DNA of 64,000 nucleotides. It comes from Hermatobates lingyangjiaoensis (taxonomy: Eukaryota; Arthropoda; Insecta; Hemiptera; Hermatobatidae). The notes below the pieces were generated by a model. The model saw only the letters and a list, made by a program, of their open reading frames with translations. It made no database searches and was not told the origin of the DNA. Positions 21,329 through 34,720 of this stretch are shown here, one piece after another; position 1 is the first letter of the stretch, and every line of letters starts with the position of its first letter. A program made the position numbers and the translations under genes. The DNA lies in contig JAPFBL010000003.1 of NCBI GenBank assembly GCA_026182355.1, positions 1,426,001 through 1,490,000 on the forward strand, in the 5' to 3' direction.

Positions 21329-24300
21329 AAGGCATTAATGTGATTAGTTGTATAGTGATATCAAAAAGTAAATATGATCTACAATGATGATAATGGATTC
21401 GTTCGAATGATTTTCCCTACACCGATTTTGCATCGCTTCACCATTTGTATTTTATATCGTTATAATCACCATACCTCTATGAAAAAACTTGTGCACTACA
21501 TTTCATGTAGTTTGAACAGTAACAAAAATGCTTTTTATCAATAATACTGTTTTTTATCTTATACATTTATTAATATTTAGTATTTTTATACAAATATCAT
21601 TAATGATATTTGTGAAAAAGATTTAAAAAAGGAATATATACAATAAAAGTGAATACATACATACAAGCTATTAGTTTAAAAAATTAAATGCAGGATGCAT
21701 TTTTTTCCAGCAATCGGTGATTTTAATTAGTTCCCGAGTTATACAAATATAAGTTTTCAATATTTCGCTTTACATCAACATATCATCAAATTTGTTCACA
21801 ATCAATTCAAATTTTTTTAAACTTTAATATCACTTCATTTATTAATTAATGGTACCATGAATCATTATAACTATATTCTTATATATTTGAGAACTGGTAG
21901 ATAAGGTGACCTTATAAGGGGAATCATACTTATTATTATTCTATTAAAATAAATTATTAAATGTGTTATTAAGTTTTAGCATTATCTTTCCTTCATTGTG
22001 CAACACAGTAGGCAAAGCTGAATGGCCCCACTTCCTAGTCTTGGACAAAATCATTGCTGGTTTTTCCATTTTCCTACATCAAAACTTTACATATTTTTTA
22101 TGAAAATAAAACAATTTGCTCTTGACCAAACATCATAAATCACCATGCATCACAATTGAAAAAATTATATAAAATCAAAGAGTTTGTTCAGTTTTTTTTT
22201 TCATTTAAAAAAAACCACGTAAAATCCCTGAAAAGAAAAATGTGACACAGAGTAACACGTTGGAAGGAAAAGAAAATGGGGATGGGGGATCTTAGAATGG
22301 ATGTTTGCCTTTAATTTCGACCGAAGAGATACGAGTACTCCAGGGACACTGGAGTACTTATCTTAAGTCAGTCTTTCTTTGATGTCATCCTTTGTATTAC
22401 AAGACAATAGTGAAAATTCTTCAGGTTTTTTTGTTTTTTTTTTTTTTGTGGGGGAGATATTAGTTTTTATAGCATCAATGTTGTAATACCTTTTCTTATA
22501 CTATAACTTCCGACAGGTCATTATGAGTTGACCTAATGAAATAGAATATTAATAAACGATGCTCTCTTTTCCTCCTGCGATTGGCAATCCACTGTTGGTA
22601 CTTTGTTTTTACAGGCATTGGTTTATCGCATTGGTATCATTTTCATTGCTTGATCTTATTTAGACTACTAGCTACATTGAAGATTGGCAAATAAACCTTT
22701 TATAACGTAGATTGTATTCCGTACAATAGAGGAAAGTACATTTACATAATATATCTTACAGTGCACAGAATATTAGGAGTAAAATATGATTGGTTACAAT
22801 AGAAAATATTGCATGTTCTAAAGGTGATAAAAGGTGATGTTAAAAGGAACAAAGGATGTCTGAAACAGATGTTTACTTATTCATCACCCATTAAGAAATG
22901 GAGATCCTTAACTAAATGAACCAAGATAAACAAGTTTTCTACATTAACGAAAATTATGAAAGAAGAACACAGAATGAAAAATATATATTAACTAAGTCAC
23001 ATAACAATTACCAATTTAGAATTTCTTATTATGCCTTATATTACTTTGAATATGCTCTACTTATTTTGAATAAATATTTCTGTTGTATTTTTAATTCAAA
23101 ATTTAAAAAAAAAGATGTTACAAATGGTATCTAAAATTTCCAACTTCCCAAGAGATACAGTTGTCTTATTAGCATGATTATCATTTGAGGATTCCAGTAT
23201 ATTAGCTGAAAACCAAACTATCACTGTTACAATTATTAGAGACCTATCAGAATTTACTGATTTTCTGCAATCAGGAATTCAACACACCCTAAAACTTTTT
23301 TAATTTAACTTTTTGTAGTTATAACAATTCATCAATGTGACTCAAATTTATTTATTACTGTCTGGATGTGTTGTGCTCTCACAGGAAACTAAAACTAGTC
23401 TGAACAATGACAAATACATTGGAAGACAAGCATTACTAATAAGTATAAATATTTATCAGTTACGGCGTAATCAGTAGTCTCATTGTTTCATGGTACAAGT
23501 TTATTTCTTATTTTTTATTACTAATATTAATTATTTATTTAACTTAAGAGAATTTCAGTTTTGAAATTATTTAATTAATACAATGCAGAGGTAACGGTTG
23601 CCATTTCAAGAATTGGAGTCTAATTTAAAAGAAAAGAGGTTTCCCTTTTGTTCTATTGGAACTAAAAATAGTAAGAATTAGTTTCAACTTGTTTACAAAC
23701 AAATGTGCTTTATAGAGAACAGCTAATTGTTTTTATAGGAATATATTACCAACATATACTTATGCACAAGTAAAGCAGTAGCTTTAGAGTTAAGATATCC
23801 ATCTAAGAATAGAATAAAAAACTTTTAAAAAATATGTAATTAAATTACAAATTCTGTTCCATACGTTACTACTATAACATATGCAATCTAACTTGTTGAC
23901 ATAGAAAATATATTTCATGTAATCCAAACAATATTTAACCGGTAGTTTCTATAACCATACAAAAACGTACAAAAAAATGTATCAGAAGTCATTGTTTTTG
24001 ATTATATTTAATACTTGACTAATAGAAGAGAAGAAGAACTTCTTATATTCAGAACTTCTTATATTCACAACTTCTTTATAACAGAAGTGAGTTATAACAA
24101 ATATGAAATCACGAAGAATTGAAATGCTTCTGAATCCTCTATTTCAGGATTTTTCACATGATGGAGTTTTCAAGTGCATGACACTCAAATCTAGGCTTAA
24201 AACACCGTTATATATAAATACGGGACATGTATTTACAAATAAAACACGGTAGTTGCATCAAATTAAACGGTTGTCAATTATATTGCAAACCTATTAAATC

Positions 24301-24814
24301 CATTCATTAATTTATCAAAAACTATTTAGTCATAAGAGCTAAAAAGTAACTTAAAGATTGTCTATAAACGTTTCTATTTCTGACCAATTCCTTTACCTCC
24401 CTCAAATAATACGTATAACTAGCACAGCTGAGTTCAAACCACTCTAGAAGTTTCTTCGTACTACTAATAACGTTATTTTTCTTTTGTTATCATTTAACTT
24501 ATTTTTATTAATTATTAATAGTTATTTTTTTAACAAAATTTTCACCTAAGAACAGCTGTTTTCATTTGTTGTATCATCACTGCTATGGCCTTCAATCAAG
24601 AAATTATTTGACTTGCTGTCATCTCTTGGACATATATATCACGGCTACCATCAGGATCGTTAAAATATTAAAAATAAATTATAAAAAGGATTAAGTCACA
24701 ATTTTATGACTTAAAATACAAGTGAAAGGAGTTTTTCACAGAAAGGAGTTTTCTATGTTATTGCTTTACTTCTTTACGGTATATATATATGTGTATGTAT
24801 TAGTAAATTATAAT
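21329..24814. other. Long AT-rich stretch, nothing recognised
   Basis: About 3.5 kb with no supported gene, RNA or shared repeat. The frame at 22916-23134 is AT-rich and looks like chance. A T-rich run with a GGGGGAG block occurs near 22425-22456. Confidence 0.45.
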
Positions 24815-25550
24815 CCACCCCTAGTAGGAACATGCAGCTCTACTATAAGCTGCATTGTCTCATATATATCCACAGGTTCTTTGAACAAGGGGCTACAAAG
24901 GCCACTGACCTTACCTGTAGCTGAGCAGGTTCAGTAGGACCTATGTTCCGGAGTTCGATCCGAAACTCTTAAAAAGTCGGTACAACGGGCGCGGGAGCCC
25001 ATGGAGACCCTCCTCCAAGGTTCCTGGACTCCTGGACCCTCCTACGAGGTTGGACTCGTAGTGGCAGTAGGTTCTCATCCAAGTTGAGTGAACCCTTCAA
25101 GTAGCTGTATGAGAAGCAGTAACTTCTCGGGAGGATGCCTGCTTAGCATACCGGGGAGCTAGAGACCCCAAACCCTTACCAGTGGGAGCGGGTCTTGAAC
25201 TCAGGTGATTGGACTGAACAACTGGTACTTACTTGATAAAGGCTCGGGCTCTTGACGGGAGCTCAGAGTGGGGACGGTTAGATACCACCTCCTTTTTAGC
25301 TCATTTATAAATTTCAGTACAGGTGGCAGTTAGCCAACGGGAGACCTTAGAGGCTCACATACTCGTAACTAGCCCAGACAGGTAGCGTTTAGTCACGAGA
25401 GCTTTGTCTATGAGTCTTGCACATGAGGTACTAAGACTCCTCATAATGATGCTCTGATGGGGTTCAATGAACTACTAGTAGCAAGCCCTGATCCCGGAGT
25501 AACTAGCATTTACCTCTTGGGAGAGGGACGACCGAGTTCTCTAGAACAAT
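24815..25550 (-). repeat. Dispersed repeat family B, copy 2
   Basis: Reverse-complement counterpart of 2595-3270. Landmarks are CACCCCTAGTAGG near 24816, GAGGATGCCTGCTTAGCAT near 25132, ACTACTAGTAGCAAGCC near 25472 and GAGGGACGACC near 25522. It is longer than copy 1 by small insertions. GGAGTTCGATCCG near 24951 resembles a pol III B box. No open frame longer than about 70 codons survives, so the frame in copy 1 is unlikely to be selected. Confidence 0.7.
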
Positions 25551-25880
25551 TGAGCTGTCCTTAAAGTGAAATGCATGTAGGAAAGCCTGTACATTAAATA
25601 TGCGATCATTAGTATATTATAAAATAACCACAAGTATTAAATAAGTATATTGCTAAAAAAACAAGAAAAAAGCAAGCATTACCACCCTTATATTGACATA
25701 TTATTAATTTGAAGTGTTGTTATTTTTATTTCATTTTATTACATTGTGTATTTGGCTCCTAATGCATGTATTTATTATACTTGGAGGAACCAGTTTATAC
25801 AACTGAATGAAGAGTGTTACATCCAGACATCTGATATACGGTTGTATATAATTTCTTGTTCGTGTTGATACTATCTGTTG
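25551..25880. other. AT-rich DNA, nothing recognised
   Basis: No supported feature. Confidence 0.4.
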
Positions 25881-25884
25881 ACGT

Positions 25885-25990
25885 ATGTCTGAATGTTTTG
25901 TTAAGCTCTGATGATGCGAAACAAATATACTGAAACGTTGGTCTAGGTGAAAAGTATTTTTGATTTGACTATTTCAAGTGACTCACTGTA
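25885..25990 (+). mobile_element. Single-arm element, GAAACGTTGG family
   Basis: Reads CTGATGA (25908-25914), T, a poorly paired 16-nt region, GAAACGTTGG (25932-25941), then TCTAGGTGAAAAGTATTTTT. The order matches the arms of FB2 and FB13, but no inverted partner is nearby. The intervening stem is not convincing, so the core is probably decayed. Confidence 0.42.
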
Positions 25991-26927
25991 AGTAGAGGTA
26001 CGTGCCTTTTTATTTTTTTATCTAATAAAATCGCGTTTTTTTTCACTCTTGCCAATCAACACCTTTATCAAAGAATTTTTCTTCATGTTGCAATGAATGC
26101 AGAGGAGTTCTATGTTAAGACTTTATACTTTGATAAAGCGAATGTATTTAAAAATTCATAAGATTTTATTAAGTAAGGGTATGATAATAAAGCCAATATA
26201 TGCTATGATAACAATTTTAGGGCATAGAAAAAATTGTTATTTTGATCGATGGAGATGTGGAAAGGAACATTTTGATGAAGACGTTAATAACTTGCCAGTT
26301 GAAGAATAATTCTAACTCATTGGGCTAAAAAGTCAGAATTGGTTTTAGAAGAATAAATAAAGCAACTTAAAAGTCATTTGAGTTCAAAATTATGTAAAAA
26401 ATTGAAAGGAATAGATGAAAAATATGATAAAAATCAGGTTGACTTAGAAGGATAAAAAAAAATTTGAAAATGAGTGTAAATGTGAAATGTAAAATTTCTT
26501 GAAATGAAATGAAAATCTATTACTGTGTTTTTTCCTTTTGATTTTGTTAATAACTGTTACAATTTGTACAAAAATAGCTCAACGCTTCATAACACATGTG
26601 AAAAAATTTACTTGAATGGAAAAAATGTGGAAAAATTCCCAGAGTAACTTTGACAGCTTCAGGCTATTTTTTTCAGAAACGTATAAGGACTGTTTTAGGC
26701 GGATCTGTACTGTATTTTAGGTGGATTTCATATTTACCTATCTTTCAATGATTTGTGGACCACATGCTGCACCATATAAAAGACACTGTCAAGATGCATC
26801 ACTATTCATCTATGAAAAGGTTTAATATTGCATATCATAACCACCATTATATAGAGTATTCATTAGAACTAGTCACAAGAATAAGATCAATAGTACACCT
26901 CTGTGGGAACTTTTTTAGAGGTCACAA
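25991..26927. other. AT-rich DNA, nothing recognised
   Basis: Short frames at 26097-26309 and 26755-26985 show no motif I recognise. Confidence 0.4.
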
Positions 26928-27482
26928 CCAAAGATGTGGAGTCGGACCTATTATGGCTGACTCCAGCTCATCTTTTTATTATTAAAAAACAGATGGCAGA
27001 TGGCTAATAATAAGAATTAGTACTTTGTAGCTTTGGTGTAGCTCTAAACCAGACGGAGCATCCATAGGTCATAGCCAAACGAACAGCCTCATTAGAGATA
27101 AGGTCCTTGACTGAATCGGCCACAAGCAATGAAAGACTAATAAATATCTCCTATTTAGGGATTTATATTATGTCTAAATACGACATTAAATAACGAAGAA
27201 GTTTGATATTATATTTACTTATAACAAAGTAAACACTGAACAGGCAAGGCCAGATATTTTGTATTAAACTAGACATTTTGTGTTCAACCGTCAAATGTCC
27301 AATGTCCTTCTCCAAATGAAAAAATTCTACTTGGACTAATTAATCACGTTTTATCATTTTATCTCATTTTTATGCATACAAGTAATAACTAGGTTAGGAG
27401 TCGGAGTCGGAGTCGGCTGATTTCTTCCGACTCCGACTCCTCCAGGTCGAAAATATGCCCGACTCCGACTCCACACCCCTGG
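26928..27482. mobile_element. Nonautonomous terminal-inverted-repeat element
   Basis: Left end CCAAAGATGTGGAGTCGGA and right end complement CCAGGGGTGTGGAGTCGGA form an imperfect inverted repeat. The right half contains multiple GGAGTCGGAGTCGG units in both orientations (27397-27474). The interior is AT-rich and noncoding. Repeats with this GGAGTCGGAGTCGG signature are known from many animal genomes as nonautonomous DNA elements. No clear target duplication. Confidence 0.5.
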
Positions 27483-29239
27483 TCGGGCTATATATTTCTG
27501 CAATATTACGGTACAAATACTAAATCCTCTTCTACATTCACGAATTAAAAAAATTAATCCTTTTGAGCTTCAAATTTTTTTTTCTTATTAGAAAAATGTC
27601 AAAAAATATAAGATATATTTAGATTCACCGACAAAGTAGTTTAAAATTAGTAATTGAGAACGAAAGAGTACCATAACCCAAAAGACAATGAGTTTCATAA
27701 GCACACTAACTGTATCTGACATTAAGTATTGTTAAAATATTATTGACATGTTTTACATCCGAACAATCAATGAACGCTCTTTATAAAAAATACGTATTTC
27801 TCCAATTGTGGTAATACCTTTTCATCTCAGCTGAGGAATAAATATTCCTTTTTGAGGAATCACAGGGGAATAACATCCGTTCGGACCTCTTTTCAATCTT
27901 TCTTTTTCATACAAATGAAAATAAGTGGAACACATATTGAATCAACATTACATGTGTATCCACATATATTTTACTGTGACTCTATGATACCACAATTTTA
28001 TCTGTATGTTTCACATATGTGTTACCAAGTAATTGTGTGTACAATCCCAAAACCAATTCAATTATACTAATTTTGTTTAGTTCCTTTGGAATTGTGCAAA
28101 ACTTACTACCAGTGAGACATGTTATCAAATATAAATAAATTGTTATTCATTCAAATTTACTATAAATAACCGTATTATCAAAGCTGAGGTATCAATTTAT
28201 TCAAACTGTTGGTTTTAATATGACTAGAGACAACTTTAATGATAAAAATGCATAATTTCGTTTTTAACTTTGAAATTATACCTCTAATCTGAAACAAAAA
28301 TACCTTCTCCTTAATTCAAAATTGTGCCGTTCTCCTAAAAAGAACGACTGTTAGCAATCCCACTACGCTTTTAACTTCAGCCAAATTTGATGTATATGAA
28401 TATCCATAGAAACCTTACTTAAGTCTTCTTATTTTGTAAATATCTCAAAAAGTATGCAAAGGTTTTTTTTTTAGTTCATTTAAACTATTTCTAGTTCTTA
28501 TAGCAAAATGTGGTTAATTGTAGCGTACATTCAGACAGTAATGTACTTAGTAATAAATTTAAATTCATTTAATTAAAGTTTTCTTCAATGACTTTATATA
28601 TTTAAAAGCATTAATCGAATTTTTCCGCTATAAAATATCGTAAGATTACCTAAAGTTTAGCGTAAATCAGAAGCAGTAAAACTTGAGTTACTCCATTGTT
28701 TCCTATCATACTAATAAACAATACAGGCATAACATTCTTGTAAGAGGTAGCCGTTGTCTTGATGATACCGAGCTGGGTTTATTGAATTTTGATGTTCATC
28801 AATACATGTCAAACCATGTGTTTAAAAAGTCCGGTATCCTTGTTCTTTATTTCCGATTAATACAACTTACATGCTTTATCATTAAACGCAAAACATAAGT
28901 TATAATGAAATGGAAACCTTTCTGTATCATCATTTCTGTTAGCTCTCTCTTATTCCGTTCGATAATTGAATCAGACTAGTCGATTTTTGTTTTTAATTTC
29001 ATTGTATTTAACATTCTAATATTTTGCCATAGAATTTTTGTTTTGAAAAAAAAAATTAATTTATAACCAGAATTTTTGTAATTTTGGAGTAAAAAATAGT
29101 GTTTTTGTCAGAACTCATTAATAAAAATAATTCCTAATCTTGCAATGAATAATTATAATTTTTTAAAAAATTAAATTTTTAAATACTTTTGTTTAAATAA
29201 TCAAGCCTCTTTCTAGATATAATATTTAAATGAACTTTA
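27483..29239. other. AT-rich DNA, nothing recognised
   Basis: No supported gene. Small frames at 27852 and 28683 are AT-rich and motif-free. Confidence 0.45.
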
Positions 29240-29400
29240 AATTAAGGTCTGGCTTTGATGAAGTGGCAGTCTGTAGGCAACGCGTTTCAAACACTAATAC
29301 ATCTTGAGAGAGGGACGTGGGAACTGGAGCATAGCTTCGCGATTATGTTTGTCTTAGGGCCCTACCAACTCTATATGAAGTGAACCAAATTATTGATTAA
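29240..29400 (-). mobile_element. Single-arm element, GAAACGCGTTG family (decayed)
   Basis: Minus strand: CTCAAGA (29308-29302), T, a stem region that no longer pairs well, GAAACGCGTTG (29288-29278), then CCTACAGACTGCC. Same block order as FB1. The G5 position is C, so the core is probably dead. Confidence 0.4.
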
Positions 29401-31619
29401 AATGATTGTTGCGAACAAACAAGTTTTACAAAAGAAACATTTTCTTACAGCCTAGAAACTTTCAAAGATCTCAAACTTCTGCTTGTTCAAGCAGATATTT
29501 GTCCTTAGCTATCTCATGGGGAAATAACTGAGAGGGAAAATATCAGTTCCTAAATATCTTTGAAACATAAAATATCCTTTTGTGATATTAGTTTCACTGG
29601 ATAGTCACATGCATTATAATGCTCTTTCATCTATATTTCTGAATGAATCCTCATTGCATGTTAAACGATCAATGTAACTGCAACTGAATCGTTACAAACA
29701 CTTCAACTAGTCACAAAATAAGTTTTGTTTTTGAGAGGGAGAAGTGAATAGAGGTAGAGACCATGAGAAAGATCACATTTTGTAGAAGAAGACGTAAAGT
29801 TCTTTCCAAAACTTCAAGATATCATGTCTCTCACTTAGCATCACGCAGACCAAAAGGTAGAGAAGAGAGTAGGACTGTGGATGGAACATTTTTAGAATAA
29901 CTGTATGAAGATAATGTAACTGAAACATTATCTACATTACAATATTACACAATCGGCTAGTCAAATGACGTACCAAAACAAAACCCACTACTGTAAAAGT
30001 AGCCTTGGGAGGCAATATAAAACAAGTCTTTGTATGCAAGAATCTCTTTTTTGTGCATACACAGTAATTAGGAACGATACATCTATGTTAGCTGTTTTTT
30101 GTATAATTTATTGTTGTTACTCCATAGTTCAGTTGAAAGATATAAACTAATTGTTTATATTTTTATATGCTGCGGTATTCCAAAAATGTATTATTGCAAA
30201 TTATGTGGCATTAAGGAGCAAGAGGCAATATACAAGCGATGTAAGTTACGAGAGGACGTTCACAGCAGCCTGTTACAGTGTAACTGCAGTCAATGTGAAT
30301 CAGGCGTCTAGTCTTTAGCGAATCCTTCTTATGAAATATTCTCAACTTCTTTATATCTCACACCCTTCCTTACACTTTTAACACTTAATTATAATCAAAT
30401 GATCCAGATTATCTATAGCGATATTCCATACAAAATTTATTTCTACTTCGCATGGCACAAAAGTTTAGTTACAATATTTTAATGAAGCACAAAAGTGACA
30501 TTGACAGTACTCTGATTAGTCTATTAGGGTTGAGACACGGAGGCAGTCGTTCAAAACAAAATAATGAAATCAGAGTGGATACGGACGTTGCTGTTCTGGC
30601 AGCTGGTTGAAAAAACACAGAATAGCGAAAGGAAAAACTAGCATCAAAACCATCACCGTAATAGGTTGGGAATAGGTTACAAAATTGAAAAAGTATGTTT
30701 GCAGTAAAAACTAGCTCATTGTCAAATAAATTGTTTAATATTTGCATCCTTAGTCATAAAAATGAACCATACCCACAACAGGTCGACTGCATTGTACAAA
30801 TAATGGGGTGATTGGTTATTCACATGATTGGTTAGTTCAAATGTACTCAGGGATTCACAGATAAAAGCAGTTCTATTGAAAATACTGACTAAATCAATGT
30901 AGCTGCTATATTCAACTGTTTATCAAATTGTGCATAAGTAAAAAGCATTTGACTCTTGAAGATAGGCATATTTTAAAACCGTACTAGTGAATATGGTACT
31001 AATACTCTATCTGGTATTCTTGAATGATAATTGTAGGTGATAATAAGCTAAAATTATGTTACAATTAGGATATCAGATATATTTTTTTTAATTTTATAAA
31101 CTTCTACACCACTACAGCTTGCAATATTTAGTCTAAAGATGGTTATTTTCAACTTCTCCATATTGCAGAGCGGACTGAATAATGTAATGACCTGAGTAAA
31201 GCCGTTTTCTTCAGGCTTTATCGATATAAAAAGCAATCAAATTTTATATCGATTTATTTAACATATTATTTTTTAGTAAATTATGCTTGGCGTAAATCTC
31301 AGGGGTTATGTAAAAATTTTTTATTTAAAACCCTGCTTGCAGTGAAGCTGAGTGGACGTCATTCTAGATTTTTGGTACGGAAAAGCGAATAAATTAGGAG
31401 GATAGTCGGTGTCGTTCCTGAGACAGGCTCTCGAAAGGTCGCACATTTGACAGACACGTTGCTGAATGAGTCGGTAAGTTGGCCTCCCATGCAATGTTAG
31501 AACTAGAACACGAACTATATATCTTGCCACAGACAGGTGTGCAATGCAAGGCATGTCAGTGGTCAGTCAGATGGAGTTATGCCGCAGTGGACTTGACGGA
31601 GGCCTCTCATCTCCTATCG
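29401..31619. other. Unannotated DNA
   Basis: Patches of balanced composition around 30200-30310 and 30520-30660 have no convincing ORF. The frames at 30099-30311 and 30469-30747 carry no motif I know. Confidence 0.4.
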
Positions 31620-31810
31620 ATTGTTGGTTTGTCTCCCCCAGTACAAGCGTCCTGTTGGTCCATCTGTGCAAGCCCAAACTGAATTAATTACCCCCTGTTA
31701 CAATGACGGGCACCCTTCAACTCCAAGCGATCCTCGCAGCTCTAAACTGACCCTTTCCCACAGGGCTGCACAATCACCATTCCCACAAGAGCAATCAATT
31801 ATTAGTCTCC
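31620..31810. other. GC-richer island, possible conserved noncoding element
   Basis: Balanced composition with GAATTAATTACC (homeodomain-like) near 31681 and TACAATGACGG (SOX-like core) near 31700. Two overlapping short frames exist (31479-31682 and 31621-31815) but neither resembles a known domain. Regulatory role is inference. Confidence 0.25.
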
Positions 31811-32839
31811 AATGAAACAAGATACTGAATACATCTCCCTGTAGCACCCAACAACATATCACTAAACACTAACAGTTCATTGGCTCATGAACATTCTCCT
31901 CTGCTATCTATTGAACTTTATTATAATTTTTTTTGTAAATCCAACACATATACAATATCACATATAACAAGTGTGAACCATAAAACTCGGCGAAGAGTAG
32001 GTGTCCTCAAAATAGGAATGCTGACCTTTCAACATACCAACAAACTAACGATATAAATATAAATGTACTGTTCTTTACTCCCTATTCTGAAACAATAACT
32101 TTGTAGCATTTCTCACAATATTTATACACCTATACCACTCATTACAGCGTATCCCAGCGTGCACAAGCACAGATAACTTAAATTCATAAAATTGAATCCG
32201 GGGTAACTCAGACCTGTAGATTGCTGTTAAAAATTGAAATTCACAATCTCTTAGCTCCTTAACACGCTCATAAAACGTAAATATCACAATTAAGTCATAA
32301 ACACTTAATGGGACAGAAAAAACTGCCATTTGGTGGCAAAATATCAGAAATGAGTTTTCAAAACCTCAAGTCATGACCTTACTTTCACAACATATAATTT
32401 TTTCATAATTATGCTATACCAACTAAGTGACAACATTTACTAAACAACAGACCATTGGTAGAATGCAGAAATTTTATTAAGACTTTGAATTAAAAATAAA
32501 CGTGGCATGGCTTTATAGTGCATTCGTAAGAATAACTGAATTATTAAAAAAATATTTCTTCTGTAAACATTAGAATTATGATACATTTCTGTTGTCAAAA
32601 TTTAATTAAAAAAAAACCTAAAGGCACACACAACATTGCTCATTTTCTTCATAGCTTAGTTTTCTTAAGCCCGTTTACAGCGGACAGTTTATTTAGATTT
32701 ATAATTTATTTATGATAATCGCTGTTAAGTTATACTAATTTGTGTATTAAAGGTGTTTTTTTATCTTTATTACAAATTATTCTATAATTAGATTAGTTTT
32801 TTTTTAAAAAAAATCATATTCATTAACATTTACAAAAGA
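31811..32839. other. AT-rich DNA, nothing recognised
   Basis: No supported feature. Confidence 0.45.
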
Positions 32840-32849
32840 ACTTGAGTGG

Positions 32850-32990
32850 CCTACACTCAAGCTTACTAACGCAATGTCATTGAACACAATGTCATGCTTC
32901 TCGGGTGTGTAATCTAAAATGTCCCAAATGTCTACATGGGAGAGGTTTATTAGTCATTTATTCCTAGAGGTAGTTCAGATAGTGATTCAT
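32850..32990 (-). pseudogene. Possible serine-protease-like exon remnant in family C
   Basis: Minus strand reads LINLSHVDIWDILDYTPEKH, then DIVFNDIALVSLSVG. NDIALVSL, with an upstream Y-x-P, resembles the strand around the catalytic Asp of chymotrypsin-like proteases, where NDIAL-x-L is the usual wording. An in-frame stop lies just upstream, and the counterpart near 48240-48300 is eroded. The similarity is short and could be chance. If real, the repeat captured or descends from a duplicated protease gene segment. Confidence 0.25.
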
Positions 32991-34129
32991 CCACTTACCA
33001 ATAAATACATCCTTATTTTTGTTTTTTGCACCTCTGATGCATAGACTATCATTAGTATCACTACAGAATTAATAACATTTTTGAAAAGAAAAACTGCAGA
33101 TTTCCTGTTACGAATAATCACTTATAAGAGAATATGGCTTTTGTACCAATAGCCAATGGATCTCTTACATAGTTTATCTGACCTCCTACTATATAGATGT
33201 TTTAAGACAAAATTTGATAAATGACAGAAATATTTAAAAAAAAATGTCGTTTTAAGATATCTTTTAATTTAAAATGTAAGATAATTACATTTATTAATCT
33301 TAATATGTAATTAATATGATTCATAAGCATGAAAAATTTACATCTAATATTAAGTATTGTTCAACAGTGCAACATATGTATTGCATGTTGAATGTATTGG
33401 GCAAATCCATCATTGAAAGCATCAGAAATAATATGTTTGAGTGGTGTTGATTTTATACATGTACATTTTATTATTTTACGTCTCAGATTAAGTTTTTAAA
33501 TTATTTAAAAAATTTTATGAAACCTCTAAAGTCAATTTCATTTCAGTGGATTCACTCAAAATATTTCAAAGTCAATATAAACAATGTAAATAAATGCAAA
33601 CAAATACAAGTATAGTAAGTAAAAAATTAGTCAATAATAAATATTTATTTCCTATAGCATTACTGATCTTTGCTTGTAATTAAATTTCATGATTTTTTTA
33701 AATTATTAACTTTTTGTTTAATTTTTGGTCAAAATTCCATAGTTTTTTAATAAGCCGTTAAATGAAAACATAATATGTTTTATCACCTTTATCGCCTCAT
33801 TGGTTAATGTAATTTTGAAAAAAATATTCTCTACCCATCCTCCACATAATTTTCTATTTTTATGTGTAGTTTTATTTTGATCTGTTAAACGGTATAGCTT
33901 AATAGTTCTCACAACTTTTCAGATTGAATTATAAGTCAAAATTTTCATGTTTAATTGAAAAAAAAAATATATTTTTCATTGTATTAAAAATCTAAGTATA
34001 GTTTTTGTTTCATTCATACGCAATCTCAAAGATTATGCCAAAATTTCAAATCTTTGGAGATAGTGGTTTAAGAAAAAAAATGGAGTCTAAAAACAGGTTT
34101 TGGCAAAAAAAAAGTTGCCAATGGATCAA

Positions 34130-34348
34130 GCTTACAAAAGTGAACATAATGTCATGCTTCTCGGGTGTATAATCTGAAATGTCCCAAATGTCTAAATAGG
34201 AGAGGTTTATTAGTAATTTATTCCTAGAGGTAGTAAATGCACTCCCATCATGCAGAGTTGCACCAAAACAATAGGGCTCATCTACATCATTTTTGTGTAT
34301 AGTATCAACTTGATCCATCAAAGATTCTGTACCGTAGCGTGGTAACAA
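34130..34348 (-). pseudogene. Same protease-like block, longer version
   Basis: Minus-strand reading LPRYGTESLMDQVD, then EPYCFGATLHDGSAFTT, NKLLINLSYLDIWDISDYTP and EKHDIM. FGATLHDGSAFTT recalls CGG(T/S)L-x-x-x-x-V-L-T-A-A-H-C near the catalytic His, but the His-Cys is absent. In the 32.9-kb and 48-kb versions the two halves are separated by about 1 kb, whereas here they are contiguous. Seen: the frame is open for about 100 codons. Inferred: a protease-derived fragment. Low confidence. Confidence 0.25.
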
Positions 34349-34369
34349 TCTTTGGATACATGCTCACCT

Positions 34370-34499
<130 letters not shown>

Positions 34500-34720
34500 A
34501 ATCAAAAAAACTTCTTAATACGACTTCTGGGTCCTCAAAACATGTAATTCCGTTAAAATTTCGAAAACAATTTTTTTTAACGATCTCGTGAAGGAAGTAC
34601 AGTATAACTCTGCTTATGGTAAAGTAATAAGTTATATGTTTTAATATTTAAACCCAGACACTATGATAAAATTAGTGAACTATTGACTCTAATGTTGCTA
34701 AAACCATAGCACCAGGTAGC

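Noticed and set aside
26097..26309. 70-codon plus-strand frame (HRKNCYFDRWRCG)
   Set aside because: No recognisable domain, AT-rich context and no conservation evidence.
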